A DNA stretch of 64,000 nt from an uncultured Bacilli bacterium (lineage in GTDB: Bacteria; Bacillota_I; Bacilli_A; RF39; UBA660). The notes under the pieces were generated by a model. The model did not search any database. It saw only the letters and a program-made list of their open reading frames with translations, and was not told the origin of the DNA. The DNA lies in assembly GCA_944358375.1 (NCBI GenBank), contig CALVQT010000005.1, positions 10,037 through 74,036 of the forward strand, in the 5' to 3' direction. The position numbers and the translations under genes are program-made. Shown here piece by piece: positions 1 through 8,737 of this stretch; within the stretch, counting starts at the first letter, position 1, and each line of letters begins with the position of its first letter.

Positions 1-175
1 AAGATAAAAAAGTGGTATTTAGATCAAAAAGAAAAAAGTGATGTTATCATATCAGCTTCTCCAGAGTTTTTATTAAAGTCCTTAGAAAAAAAATTAAATG
101 TAAAAGTAATTGCCTCTAAGGTGAATAAAAAAACAGGAAAGTTCGAATCCAAAAATTGCCATGATTATGAAAAAA
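1..175 (+). repeat. Direct repeat copy A (HAD coding segment)
   Basis: Bases 1-175 are identical to 2139-2313 (constant offset 2138, same reading frame). Identity stops abruptly inside a run of A after codons for YEK. The left limit cannot be seen because the window starts inside the repeat. Confidence 0.95.
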
Positions 176-1842
176 AAGCTAGATTCTATGATGAATTAGA
201 AGGAAAAAATATAAATAAATTTTATTCTGATTCCATGTCAGATAAACCAATGATGGATATTTCAAAAAATCCTTATTTAGTTAACAAAAATACAATTTAT
301 GATTTAAATGAAGATAGAGAAGGTAATATCAAAAAACAAATAAAATGGGATAAATTTTTAATTTTTATTGGTATTATGTATTTAGTTATTCCTATTTCTA
401 TTCAATTGTTCTTTTGGTACAATCGACTAATATCTATACCGTGCATAATATTATTATTTATTGCTACTTATATAGTTTTAAAGAAAATCAAGCCACTAAC
501 ACAATCAGAATATAAAAAAATTTTCAACAAGAAAAAAATCTTATTTTTCCTTTTATTTATAATTATTTTAAATATTTTATCCGGAGCCGGTGGCATATTT
601 TATCAAAATTGGGATTATCATGGTAGAAATGCTATTTTTAGAGATTTAATTAATCATTCTTGGCCAGTAAAATACGATTATACCAATTTAAGTTATGAAA
701 ATTCTATTTTTGGAAATGGTGGAATATTAAATTACTATTTTGCATTTTGGTTACCTGGGGCTTTAGTAGGAAAAATATTAGGATTTAGAATAGCTTCCTT
801 ATTTATGTTATTATGGCAAACGCTAGGAGTTATCTTATTCTTTTATTATTTAATAAGATTTATGAAAAATATAAAATATCGTTATTTTATTATTTTCTTA
901 GCTTTTGGTGGCTTAAATGTAATAGGTCATATTATAATGAATGCCTATGATGGTTTACCAATTACCCCTATAGGAAGCACACATATAGATACTAGCTTGG
1001 GTGTATTTTGTATGTCAACATTTATTACTCAATTATTTTGGGTGTTTAATCAAAGTATTCCAGCATGGGTAGCTGTTATGTTATTTTTAAATTCAAAAAA
1101 TTATAAGACTTGTGGATTCTATTTTGCTCTATTAGTTCCATTTGGTCCCTTCCCAATGCTAGGATTCCTTTATTTAATTTTCTGTTATATTATTTTTGGT
1201 AAAAATTTAGATAAATTAATCAATTTTAATCGAATAAAAGAACTGCTAACTATTCCTAATTTTTTTGCTTGTATATCTGTATTGCCAATAGTTTTCATGT
1301 ATACTTTAAATGAATCTCACAAAGGAATGTTTTTTATTGATTCATTAAGAAGAGGTACCTTTGAAAGAACATTATTAAGTTATTTCTTATTTGTTTTACT
1401 TGAATACTTTATCTACATTATTATTATAAATAAAAAGAATTATAAGCATATTATCGTTTGTTTCTTATTCTTCACGATAGCACCATTATTTTATATAGGT
1501 GGTTCTGATTTAGGAAACAGAAGTACTATACCATTATTGATTCTAATGTATATTTTAGTATTAAAATTTATGGATGAAATAAATACTACCAATAAAAAGA
1601 TTTTTATGAGACAAAAAATATTAACAGTTATTTTATTAATATCCTTTATAACTAATTATAATGAAATATATAGATCAATAAATTACACATATATAGATTA
1701 TAAAAATGGTTTTAGTAACTTTTCTGATTCATATCAGACATTTGATACATTTGAAGGTAAAGAATGTGCTAAATTCATTACAAATTTTGTTGTAACTGAT
1801 AATGAAAAAAATAAAATACTACAATTTATATTACGTAAATAA
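1..1842 (+). CDS. HAD-like phosphatase domain fused to polytopic membrane protein (5' partial)
   Basis: The reading frame is open from base 1, so the gene begins outside the window. The visible N-terminal part (about 80 residues) is the second half of a HAD-family hydrolase domain: the motif II segment ISASPEF, then a FYSDSMSD motif like HAD motif III/IV. From about codon 115 it becomes a hydrophobic protein with roughly ten membrane segments. The segment NWDYHGRNAIFRDLI and a later aromatic-rich loop recall GT-C-type (polyprenyl-phosphate sugar dependent) membrane glycosyltransferases, but I see no decisive motif. The next gene has the same HAD head and a different membrane part. Its position before a GtrB-like transferase suggests glycan modification at the membrane. 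The product name is inference; the domain layout is seen. Confidence 0.7.
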   Translation, partial: KIKKWYLDQKEKSDVIISASPEFLLKSLEKKLNVKVIASKVNKKTGKFESKNCHDYEKKARFYDELEGKNINKFYSDSMSDKPMMDISKNPYLVNKNTIYDLNEDREGNIKKQIKWDKFLIFIGIMYLVIPISIQLFFWYNRLISIPCIILLFIATYIVLKKIKPLTQSEYKKIFNKKKILFFLLFIIILNILSGAGGIFYQNWDYHGRNAIFRDLINHSWPVKYDYTNLSYENSIFGNGGILNYYFAFWLPGALVGKILGFRIASLFMLLWQTLGVILFFYYLIRFMKNIKYRYFIIFLAFGGLNVIGHIIMNAYDGLPITPIGSTHIDTSLGVFCMSTFITQLFWVFNQSIPAWVAVMLFLNSKNYKTCGFYFALLVPFGPFPMLGFLYLIFCYIIFGKNLDKLINFNRIKELLTIPNFFACISVLPIVFMYTLNESHKGMFFIDSLRRGTFERTLLSYFLFVLLEYFIYIIIINKKNYKHIIVCFLFFTIAPLFYIGGSDLGNRSTIPLLILMYILVLKFMDEINTTNKKIFMRQKILTVILLISFITNYNEIYRSINYTYIDYKNGFSNFSDSYQTFDTFEGKECAKFITNFVVTDNEKNKILQFILRK

Positions 1843-1892
1843 TTTTTCTTTATGAAAAGCATTATAACTATAAAAGGAGGTTAGTTCATATT

Positions 1893-3938
1893 ATGATAAA
1901 TGCATATGATTTTGATAAAACTATATATGATGGTGATTCATCAGTAGATTTTTACCTATATTGTTTAAAAAGAAATAAAAAAGTTTTATTATCTTTGCCA
2001 ATACAAATATATGGCTTAATTCTATATATTTTGGGTATCATCGAAAAAACAGAATTCAAAGAATATGTTTTTTCATACCTAAAAAGAATCGATGATATTG
2101 ATGAATACATCAAAGACTTTTGGAAAATAAATTATAAAAAGATAAAAAAGTGGTATTTAGATCAAAAAGAAAAAAGTGATGTTATCATATCAGCTTCTCC
2201 AGAGTTTTTATTAAAGTCCTTAGAAAAAAAATTAAATGTAAAAGTAATTGCCTCTAAGGTGAATAAAAAAACAGGAAAGTTCGAATCCAAAAATTGCCAT
2301 GATTATGAAAAAATCCAACGATATCAAAATGAAACAAAAAACGAATATAATATTAAAAAATTTTATTCAGACTCAATAAAATCAGATTATCCTATGTTAG
2401 AATATGCAAAAGAAGCCTATCATGTTAATAAAAATGAAGTTAAAAAAATAGATATAAAACAATATACTTTAAAAAAAGATAAAAAAAATTTAAAAAAAAT
2501 TATTGCCATATTATCAATAATTGCTTTAATGGCAAGTTTAGTTCCAATTCTAATTGCATCTTTTTATAATCATCCAGCTGCAGATGATTTAACTTATACA
2601 ACTTATACCATGAATGCAGTAAAAGATGGCAATATCATTAGTTTAATAAAAGCTATCGGAGATACTATATATTTATTTTATACAACCTGGCAAGGAACAT
2701 ATTCAGCGATAGTTTTAATGTCTTTGCAACCAGCTATTTGGGGAGAAGAAATGTACTTTCTAGGAACTTTTATTTTAATCTTTACTTTTTTAATAGCCAA
2801 TTACAAATTATTAAAAGAAATAATTATAGAAAAATTAAAATCTGATAAATATGAATTCATAATTATATTTTCAGCATTAACATTCATCTGTATTCAGAGA
2901 TTACCAAATTTAACTCAAGGATTCTTTTGGTGGAATGGATCATGTTATTATACTTTATTATTTTCATTTTTCTTAATAGAATTAAGTTTAATATTAAAAT
3001 ATTATCGAAAACCTAAAAAAATAAATTATTTTGCCATCTGTTTTCTAAGTTTAATAGTAGCTGGAGGAAATTTTGTAACAGCTTTACAACAAATTATTAT
3101 TTTAACTTTAATCAATTTATATTTGTTATTTAATAAAAAAAGCAAAAAATTTTTACCAGTTCTTTTAATATCTATTGTCGGCTTGATGATAAGTGGATTA
3201 GCTCCAGGAAATGCTAATAGAGCAGTTTTATTGCAAGGATATGGAGCTATAGATGCTATTATTAAATCGTTTATATATGCCTATAATTATATTCAAACAT
3301 TTTCTACTAATATAAATATATTATTTATTGTTATAATTAGTTTACTTTTATATCCTAGTTTAAAAACATGTAGGTTTAAATTTAAATTGCCTTTATTGTA
3401 TAGTTTACTTACGATTTGTATTTTTGCTGCACAATTCACGCCTAGCTTATATGCTCAAGGTAGTGAAGGTGACGGAAGACTAATTAATATAATTTACTAT
3501 AGTTATTTTTGGCTTATGATATCAAATTTTTATTATTATTTAGGATGGTTTAGAAATAAGTTAAAAGAAAACGAAATTTTAACTACAAATTCTTTTGAAA
3601 AATTTAATTATATGATAAAGCATTATATGCCAACAATAATCATTTTATTAACTATTATATTAGGATGCAACATTGTAAGTGAAAAAGAAAAATTTTCAAT
3701 TTATCAAACTTATGCAATTTTAAAAGATGGTTCAGCAAAACAATATGATATAGAAAATAAGGAAAGATTAAAAATCTATAATTCCAAAGAAAAAGATATA
3801 TTGATTAAAGAATTTTCTGTAAAACCACAACCTCTTTTCATTTCAGATCTAAGCACAGATAAAGACAATTGGATTAATAATGCAGTAGAACAAGTATACA
3901 ATAAAGATAGTGTTACTTTAATAAAAAATAAGGAGTAA
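1893..3938 (+). CDS. HAD-family phosphatase fused to DUF6056-like membrane protein
   Basis: 681 residues. Residues 1-180 form a complete HAD (phosphoserine-phosphatase-like, IB type) domain: motif I DFDKT near the start, motif II in IISASPEF, and motif III/IV as a lysine followed by FYSDS. From about residue 200 there are around ten membrane segments. The first extracellular loop has HPAADDLTYT and then WQGTYSAIVLMSLQP, which resemble the DUF6056 (GtrII-like glucosyltransferase) family. A strong AGGAGG lies about 12 bases before the ATG. It is followed after 4 bases by a GtrB-like gene, a pairing typical of prenyl-phosphate sugar transfer to surface glycans. The fused phosphatase may act on a sugar or lipid phosphate; that is inference. 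Confidence 0.75.
   Translation: MINAYDFDKTIYDGDSSVDFYLYCLKRNKKVLLSLPIQIYGLILYILGIIEKTEFKEYVFSYLKRIDDIDEYIKDFWKINYKKIKKWYLDQKEKSDVIISASPEFLLKSLEKKLNVKVIASKVNKKTGKFESKNCHDYEKIQRYQNETKNEYNIKKFYSDSIKSDYPMLEYAKEAYHVNKNEVKKIDIKQYTLKKDKKNLKKIIAILSIIALMASLVPILIASFYNHPAADDLTYTTYTMNAVKDGNIISLIKAIGDTIYLFYTTWQGTYSAIVLMSLQPAIWGEEMYFLGTFILIFTFLIANYKLLKEIIIEKLKSDKYEFIIIFSALTFICIQRLPNLTQGFFWWNGSCYYTLLFSFFLIELSLILKYYRKPKKINYFAICFLSLIVAGGNFVTALQQIIILTLINLYLLFNKKSKKFLPVLLISIVGLMISGLAPGNANRAVLLQGYGAIDAIIKSFIYAYNYIQTFSTNINILFIVIISLLLYPSLKTCRFKFKLPLLYSLLTICIFAAQFTPSLYAQGSEGDGRLINIIYYSYFWLMISNFYYYLGWFRNKLKENEILTTNSFEKFNYMIKHYMPTIIILLTIILGCNIVSEKEKFSIYQTYAILKDGSAKQYDIENKERLKIYNSKEKDILIKEFSVKPQPLFISDLSTDKDNWINNAVEQVYNKDSVTLIKNKE
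2139..2313 (+). repeat. Direct repeat copy B (HAD coding segment)
   Basis: Identical to bases 1-175. Upstream of this copy the HAD domain continues to its start codon. Downstream the two genes diverge completely at the DNA level, although a short HAD tail remains similar at the protein level. Confidence 0.95.
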
Positions 3939-3942
3939 ATTT

Positions 3943-4896
3943 ATGAAAAAAGATTCAATTTTATATATTGTAATTCCATGTTACAATGAGGAAGAAGTAT
4001 TAGAAGAAACAACAAAACAGTTAAAGAAAAAATTAGAAGGTTTAATAAAAGCAAAGAAGCTTTCTGCAAAAAGTAAAGTCATGTATGTTAACGATGGCTC
4101 AAAAGATAGAACTTGGGAAATTATTAAAGATATTCATAGTAGAGAGCCATTATTTACTGGAATTTCTCTATCACGAAATAGAGGACATCAGAATGCATTA
4201 TTAGGAGGTTTAATGACCGCCAAAAATTATGCAGATGTAGTAATTTCTATGGATGCTGATTTACAAGATGATATTAATGCTATTGATAAAATGATAGAAA
4301 AATATAATAATGGTTGTGATATAGTTTATGGTGTAAGAAGTGCTAGAAAAAAAGATACTTTCTTTAAAAGAGTAACAGCAGAAGGATTTTATAAGTTCAT
4401 GAAATCATTAGGTGTTGATTGTGTTTATAATCATGCTGATTATCGATTAACATCTAAAAGAGTCTTAGAAGAATTTTCTAATTACAAAGAAGTTAATTTG
4501 TTTTTGCGAGGAATGTTTCCATTAGTTGGCTTCAAGTCCGATGTTGTCTATTATGAAAGAAAGGAAAGATTTGCAGGAGAATCAAAATATCCATTAAAAA
4601 AGATGTTAAGTTTTGCTTGGGATGGTATAACTTCTTTTAGTGTTAAACCACTAACTTTAATTTGTACTTTAGGAATTATTATTTTATTAATAAGTATCGT
4701 TATTATGATTTATTCATTAATCAGGAAAATCATGGGAGCAACAATAGATGGTTGGACCTTCTTGGCAATTTCAATTTGGTTTATTGGTGGACTTCAAATG
4801 ATTAGTATTGGAATAATAGGTGAGTATATTGGTAAAATTTATAGTGAAACTAAAGCTCGTCCTAGATACATAATTTCAGAAAATTTAGAAGATTAA
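3943..4896 (+). CDS. GtrB-like family 2 glycosyltransferase (prenyl-phosphate glycosyltransferase)
   Basis: 317 residues. The N-terminal GT-A domain has IVIPCYNEEEVLEET, the nucleotide-binding VNDGSKDRTW, and SMDADLQDD with the metal-binding DxD. Two C-terminal membrane helices (about residues 235-258 and 270-295) match the bactoprenol glucosyltransferase GtrB / dolichol-phosphate-mannose-synthase-like family, which charges undecaprenyl phosphate with a sugar at the inner face of the membrane. The start has AAGGAG at a good distance and lies 4 bases after the preceding gene. A GtrA-type membrane protein sits about 12 kb downstream. The family is confident; the sugar is unknown. Confidence 0.88.
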   Translation: MKKDSILYIVIPCYNEEEVLEETTKQLKKKLEGLIKAKKLSAKSKVMYVNDGSKDRTWEIIKDIHSREPLFTGISLSRNRGHQNALLGGLMTAKNYADVVISMDADLQDDINAIDKMIEKYNNGCDIVYGVRSARKKDTFFKRVTAEGFYKFMKSLGVDCVYNHADYRLTSKRVLEEFSNYKEVNLFLRGMFPLVGFKSDVVYYERKERFAGESKYPLKKMLSFAWDGITSFSVKPLTLICTLGIIILLISIVIMIYSLIRKIMGATIDGWTFLAISIWFIGGLQMISIGIIGEYIGKIYSETKARPRYIISENLED

Positions 4897-4922
4897 ATTA
4901 AAATGAAATGGGGAAAAATATA

Positions 4923-5972
4923 ATGAAAAAAGAAAGAAACTATAATATAGATTTTCTACGAGGAATAGCTACTTTATATATAGTTTTAATTCATACCGCA
5001 TGGTGGTCAGGAAATTCTTATTTACCAGAATGGTTTAGAAATACTATTTTAATTATCGATGTACCAGTTTTTATATTTATATCAGGTATATCCTTTAACT
5101 TTGTAAATTCTATCATGAAAAATATTAAAGGAATTATTATTCAGTGGAAGAAATGGTTATTTTTTTTAGTATTTTACTTATTATTACTTTTTGTTTTTTT
5201 TAGAGAACAAATTGTAGTAAAAGATATTCTAAGTTGGATAGTTTATGTTTTTCCTAATTCAAACAATATACCTGTAGTTGATGGTTCAATGTGGTTTATG
5301 AAAATGTATATAAAAGTAAGTCTTATTTCTTCAATAATAATTTGTGCTGTTAAATATTATGCTAAGAATAAAACACTTGAATACCTAAAATTGATATTTG
5401 TCATATTTTTATTCATTTATATTTATACAATTAATGATGGAAATTTTTTATTCTTCGATGGAATTACTTCATTTTATATACTTATTTATTTATTAGGATA
5501 CCTTTTGTTTAATTATAAAATTAAAGATTTAAAACAATTATTTATTATAGAAATAATCTTACTAATCATTAATACTTTATTATTTATAGTTAGTGATATA
5601 GGAATAAATGATATACAAAATATTAAATTCATACCATCACTACCATATTTATTCTTTGCTTTAATTTCTATTACTTTATTTTGGTATTTAAAGGATAACT
5701 TAAAAATAAAAAAGAAAAATAAAATAAACTATATAGGTCAAAATGCTATAATGTTTTATTTTGCTCAAGGAGTTTCTTCATCATTTATTTACTATGTTTA
5801 CAAAATCATTACATTTACTAACCCAATATTAATATTTATTATTTTATTGTCAGTTAATATAATTTGTTCTATAATAGGGGGAGTATTTTTAACTGAAACA
5901 TATAAATTTATAAGTAACAAAATGTCAAATAAAAAGTTAAAAAGTATAATTTACCCTATAAAAATAAAATAA
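4923..5972 (+). CDS. Acyltransferase family 3 membrane protein
   Basis: About 349 residues and about ten membrane segments. The N-terminus NIDFLRGIATLYIVLIHT is the signature of acyltransferase-3 (OafA/NolL type) proteins, where the conserved R and the H after the first helix are seen. These enzymes O-acetylate or otherwise acylate surface sugars using a cytosolic acyl donor. An ATG 15 bases upstream (4908) lacks a ribosome binding site, while GGGG lies 9 bases before 4923, so I prefer 4923. The SGNH-type esterase gene that follows is a frequent partner in acetylation systems. The substrate is unknown. Confidence 0.85.
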   Translation: MKKERNYNIDFLRGIATLYIVLIHTAWWSGNSYLPEWFRNTILIIDVPVFIFISGISFNFVNSIMKNIKGIIIQWKKWLFFLVFYLLLLFVFFREQIVVKDILSWIVYVFPNSNNIPVVDGSMWFMKMYIKVSLISSIIICAVKYYAKNKTLEYLKLIFVIFLFIYIYTINDGNFLFFDGITSFYILIYLLGYLLFNYKIKDLKQLFIIEIILLIINTLLFIVSDIGINDIQNIKFIPSLPYLFFALISITLFWYLKDNLKIKKKNKINYIGQNAIMFYFAQGVSSSFIYYVYKIITFTNPILIFIILLSVNIICSIIGGVFLTETYKFISNKMSNKKLKSIIYPIKIK

Positions 5973-6018
5973 AAAGGAGTATAATAAACTAGTAAAAAAG
6001 AAGTTAGGAGTTACAAGA

Positions 6019-7095
6019 ATGATTTACTTAGCAATAAAGGATAACGTAGAAAGAAAATGTGTAAATAAAATTATCAAAGAACTAGGTTTAGAAAATGATA
6101 CATATGATTCCAACAAAAAAGAAGATATACATAAATTAAAAAAATCTAAGATAGTGATTTGTGATTTTAACACAGAAAAAATACAAGAATATTTATTATT
6201 AAAAAAGATTGTAGTAGTTTATCAAAAAAATAAAATTAAAGATAAAGATAATATTTTATTTGAAAAAAATGTTTACACTTATAATTCTAATAATGATTTA
6301 AGAGAAATTTTAAATTATCAAATCAGAAAAGAAAAGATTAAACAAGCAACTATTTTAGGAATATTTATTCTAGTAATTATTTTGTTATTAGTTATATTTA
6401 ATATTATCATGACAAGTAATTATATTACTAAAAAAGATAAAATAGACGAAAGTATTAATATTCAAAAAAAAGAAATTATTGCTGCTAAAAATACAGTAAA
6501 TTATAAAAGAGAAAATATTGTTTTATTAGGAGACTCCATAACTGATTTTTATGAAACAGATCGTTACTTTAAAGATTTACCAGTTATCAATAGTGGTACA
6601 AGTGGATTTCAAACAAAAGATATTTTAAATTTATTAAAAGAAAGAGTATATATTTATAATCCAACAAAGGTATTTCTTTTAATTGGTACTAATGATATCG
6701 CTTTTACAGATCTTACAAATGAAGAATTAGTAGCTAATATAGAAGAAATTGTAATTAGGATTAAGAAAAATAGGCCTAATACAAAAATATATGTAGAATC
6801 AATATATCCAGTAAATGGTAATACAGAAGATAATGATATTGTAGTAGGATATATGGTTGGAAAAAGAGAAAATGACAGAATTAAAAAAGTTAATAACTTA
6901 ATAGCTGAAATTTGTAAAAAACAAAAAGTTACTTATATTGACATGTATAGTTTATTGATAGATGAAGAAGGAAATCTAGACCTAGATTATACAGTTGATG
7001 GGTTACATATTAGCGATAAAGGATATGAGATAATTACGGATAAATTGATGTCTTATATTGATCCATCAACAATAGAAAATATTGAAAAAAAATAA
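6019..7095 (+). CDS. Membrane-anchored SGNH/GDSL hydrolase
   Basis: 358 residues. Residues 1-110 are a small soluble domain I do not recognise, followed by one membrane helix (about 113-134). Residues 170-350 form an SGNH hydrolase: block I VLLGDSITD (nucleophile Ser), block III LLIGTNDIA, block V VDGLHISDKGY (catalytic Asp and His). The topology puts the esterase outside the cell. Together with the acyltransferase upstream it probably acts on acyl groups of the surface polymer, as transferase or esterase. AGGAG precedes the ATG by 8 bases. Family assignment is strong; the N-terminal domain is unassigned. Confidence 0.85.
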   Translation: MIYLAIKDNVERKCVNKIIKELGLENDTYDSNKKEDIHKLKKSKIVICDFNTEKIQEYLLLKKIVVVYQKNKIKDKDNILFEKNVYTYNSNNDLREILNYQIRKEKIKQATILGIFILVIILLLVIFNIIMTSNYITKKDKIDESINIQKKEIIAAKNTVNYKRENIVLLGDSITDFYETDRYFKDLPVINSGTSGFQTKDILNLLKERVYIYNPTKVFLLIGTNDIAFTDLTNEELVANIEEIVIRIKKNRPNTKIYVESIYPVNGNTEDNDIVVGYMVGKRENDRIKKVNNLIAEICKKQKVTYIDMYSLLIDEEGNLDLDYTVDGLHISDKGYEIITDKLMSYIDPSTIENIEKK

Positions 7096-7137
7096 TAGAT
7101 AAATTATAATCAATATAAGAATAATGGAGGTATAATA

Positions 7138-7881
7138 GTGGAAAAAGATATAGCCATAAAAGTAAGCCATGTATCCAAAGATTTCAAATTATATTATGAT
7201 AAAGCACATACTCTAAAAGAAAAAATTTTGTTTTTTTCTAAAAAAAGTAGAGCCAAAAATGATATTCTTCATGTATTGAAGAATATAAACTTAGAAATAA
7301 AAAAAGGTGAAAGCGTGGCATTAATAGGTACAAATGGTAGTGGAAAATCAACATTACTTAAATTAATGACAAAAATTATTTATCCTAATAAAGGTAAAAT
7401 AACTACTAATGGAAAATTAACATCATTACTAGAATTGGGAGCTGGCTTTCATGAAGATTTTACCGGAAGAGAAAACATTTATTTTAATGCATCAATATTT
7501 GGCTTAACAAAACAAGAAATAGATGCCAAAATTGATGAAATAATAGAGTTTTCAGAATTAGGAGAATTCATCGATAATCCAGTAAGAACTTATTCATCAG
7601 GTATGTATATGAGACTTGCTTTTTCTGTTGCAATCAATGTTCAAGCAGAAATACTTTTAATTGATGAAATACTAGCAGTTGGAGATCAACATTTTCAAGA
7701 TAAATGTTTCAATAAATTAATGGACCTAAAAAATTCTGGAAAAACAATCGTCATCGTAACTCATAATATGAATCAAGTAAAACAATTTTGTGACAGGGCA
7801 ATCTGGCTTTATAAAGGTGAAATTAGATTAGATGGAAAAGTTGCAGATGTACTTAGTGAATACTTAAAAGTTTGTGGGTGA
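7138..7881 (+). CDS. tagH: ABC transporter ATPase of teichoic-acid/O-antigen type (TagH/Wzt)
   Basis: 247 residues. Walker A GTNGSGKST (Lys about residue 70), signature YSSGMYMRLAFS, Walker B ILLIDEI, and the typical Wzt/TagH sequence LLELGAGFHEDFTGREN. It energises export of an undecaprenyl-linked glycopolymer together with the permease that follows. It starts with GTG behind TGGAGG. It lacks the C-terminal glycan-binding domain found in some Wzt and the extended C-terminus of Bacillus TagH. It ends with TGA inside a GGGTGA that also serves as ribosome binding site of the next gene, so the two are translationally coupled. Confidence 0.92.
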   Translation: MEKDIAIKVSHVSKDFKLYYDKAHTLKEKILFFSKKSRAKNDILHVLKNINLEIKKGESVALIGTNGSGKSTLLKLMTKIIYPNKGKITTNGKLTSLLELGAGFHEDFTGRENIYFNASIFGLTKQEIDAKIDEIIEFSELGEFIDNPVRTYSSGMYMRLAFSVAINVQAEILLIDEILAVGDQHFQDKCFNKLMDLKNSGKTIVIVTHNMNQVKQFCDRAIWLYKGEIRLDGKVADVLSEYLKVCG

Positions 7882-7886
7882 TTAGT

Positions 7887-8660
7887 TTGAACGTATTTAA
7901 AGAATTATATAATTATAGAGAATTATTAAAAACAAATATTAAAAAAGAAATAAGAGGAAAATATAAAGGTTCATGGTTAGGTATATTATGGACATTCTTA
8001 AATCCATTATTGATGTTAGCCGTCTATGCTTTTGTTTTTCCATATATTTTGAGAGTTGAAGTTGAAAATTATACAATATTTATGATTGTTGCCTTGATAC
8101 CATGGAATTTCTTTACAACAGCAGTTCAAATGGGTACAGGATGTGTAGTTGCTAATGGTAATATTTTAAAAAAAGTATATTTTCCAAGAGAAATTATTCC
8201 AATTTCTGTAACTACATCTCAATTAATAAATTTTTTAATTACTTGTTTAATAATGTTTGTATTTATAATATTTAGTGGAGTTGGTTTTTCAAAACATATT
8301 TTATTATTGCCACTAATAATATTTGTCCAATATATTTTAATATTAGCAATTAACTTTATTTTATCAGCAGTTACGGTTTATGTTCACGACGTTGATCATT
8401 TTGTAAGTGTAGCATTAACATTAGGATTTTATGGAACACCAATTGTTTATTTATCAAGTATGTTACCAGATAAGTTTCAATGGGTAATGCAAGCAAATCC
8501 AATGGCAGTATTAGTTGAAGCATATCGTTCAATTCTTTATTATCATACAATGCCAGATATGATACTATTTGGAATTTGGACGTTGTTAAGTTTTGTATTA
8601 TTAATAGTAGGATATTTAATATTTAAAAAGTGTGAAAAGAGTTTTGTAGAAGAGTTATAA
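7887..8660 (+). CDS. tagG: ABC-2 type permease of teichoic-acid/O-antigen exporter (TagG/Wzm)
   Basis: About 257 residues with six membrane helices. The N-terminus FKELYNYRELLKTNIKKEIR and SWLGILWTFLNPLLMLAVY are characteristic of the TagG/Wzm/RfbA family. The start is TTG at 7887, placed 6 bases after GGGTG. An upstream in-frame TTG at 7872 lies inside the preceding gene and lacks a site of its own. It forms the export channel with the ATPase encoded just before. Confidence 0.9.
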   Translation: MNVFKELYNYRELLKTNIKKEIRGKYKGSWLGILWTFLNPLLMLAVYAFVFPYILRVEVENYTIFMIVALIPWNFFTTAVQMGTGCVVANGNILKKVYFPREIIPISVTTSQLINFLITCLIMFVFIIFSGVGFSKHILLLPLIIFVQYILILAINFILSAVTVYVHDVDHFVSVALTLGFYGTPIVYLSSMLPDKFQWVMQANPMAVLVEAYRSILYYHTMPDMILFGIWTLLSFVLLIVGYLIFKKCEKSFVEEL

Positions 8661-8687
8661 AAGATTCTAAAGCATCTTTTTTGTTTT
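8659..8687 (+). terminator. Weak intrinsic terminator
   Basis: AAAAGAT (8659-8665) pairs with ATCTTTT (8674-8680) around an 8-base loop and is followed by TTGTTTT. It overlaps the stop codon of the exporter permease gene. Confidence 0.55.
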
Positions 8688-8707
8688 AATAAATAATATG
8701 TTATAAT
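8681..8707 (+). promoter_or_regulatory. Promoter of the large bifunctional glycosyltransferase
   Basis: The -10 is TATAAT at 8702-8707, preceded by TG at -15/-14 (TGTTATAAT, extended -10). A TTGTTT at 8681-8686 is a possible -35 with a short 15-base spacer. Confidence 0.6.
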
Positions 8708-8737
8708 AGTTCTAGAACATGAAAGTGAGGCGTGATT

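Noticed and set aside
139..160. GTTCGAATCC, resembling a tRNA T-loop (also at 2280)
   Set aside because: It lies inside the HAD coding frame and no acceptor or anticodon arms surround it; no tRNA is supported in the window.
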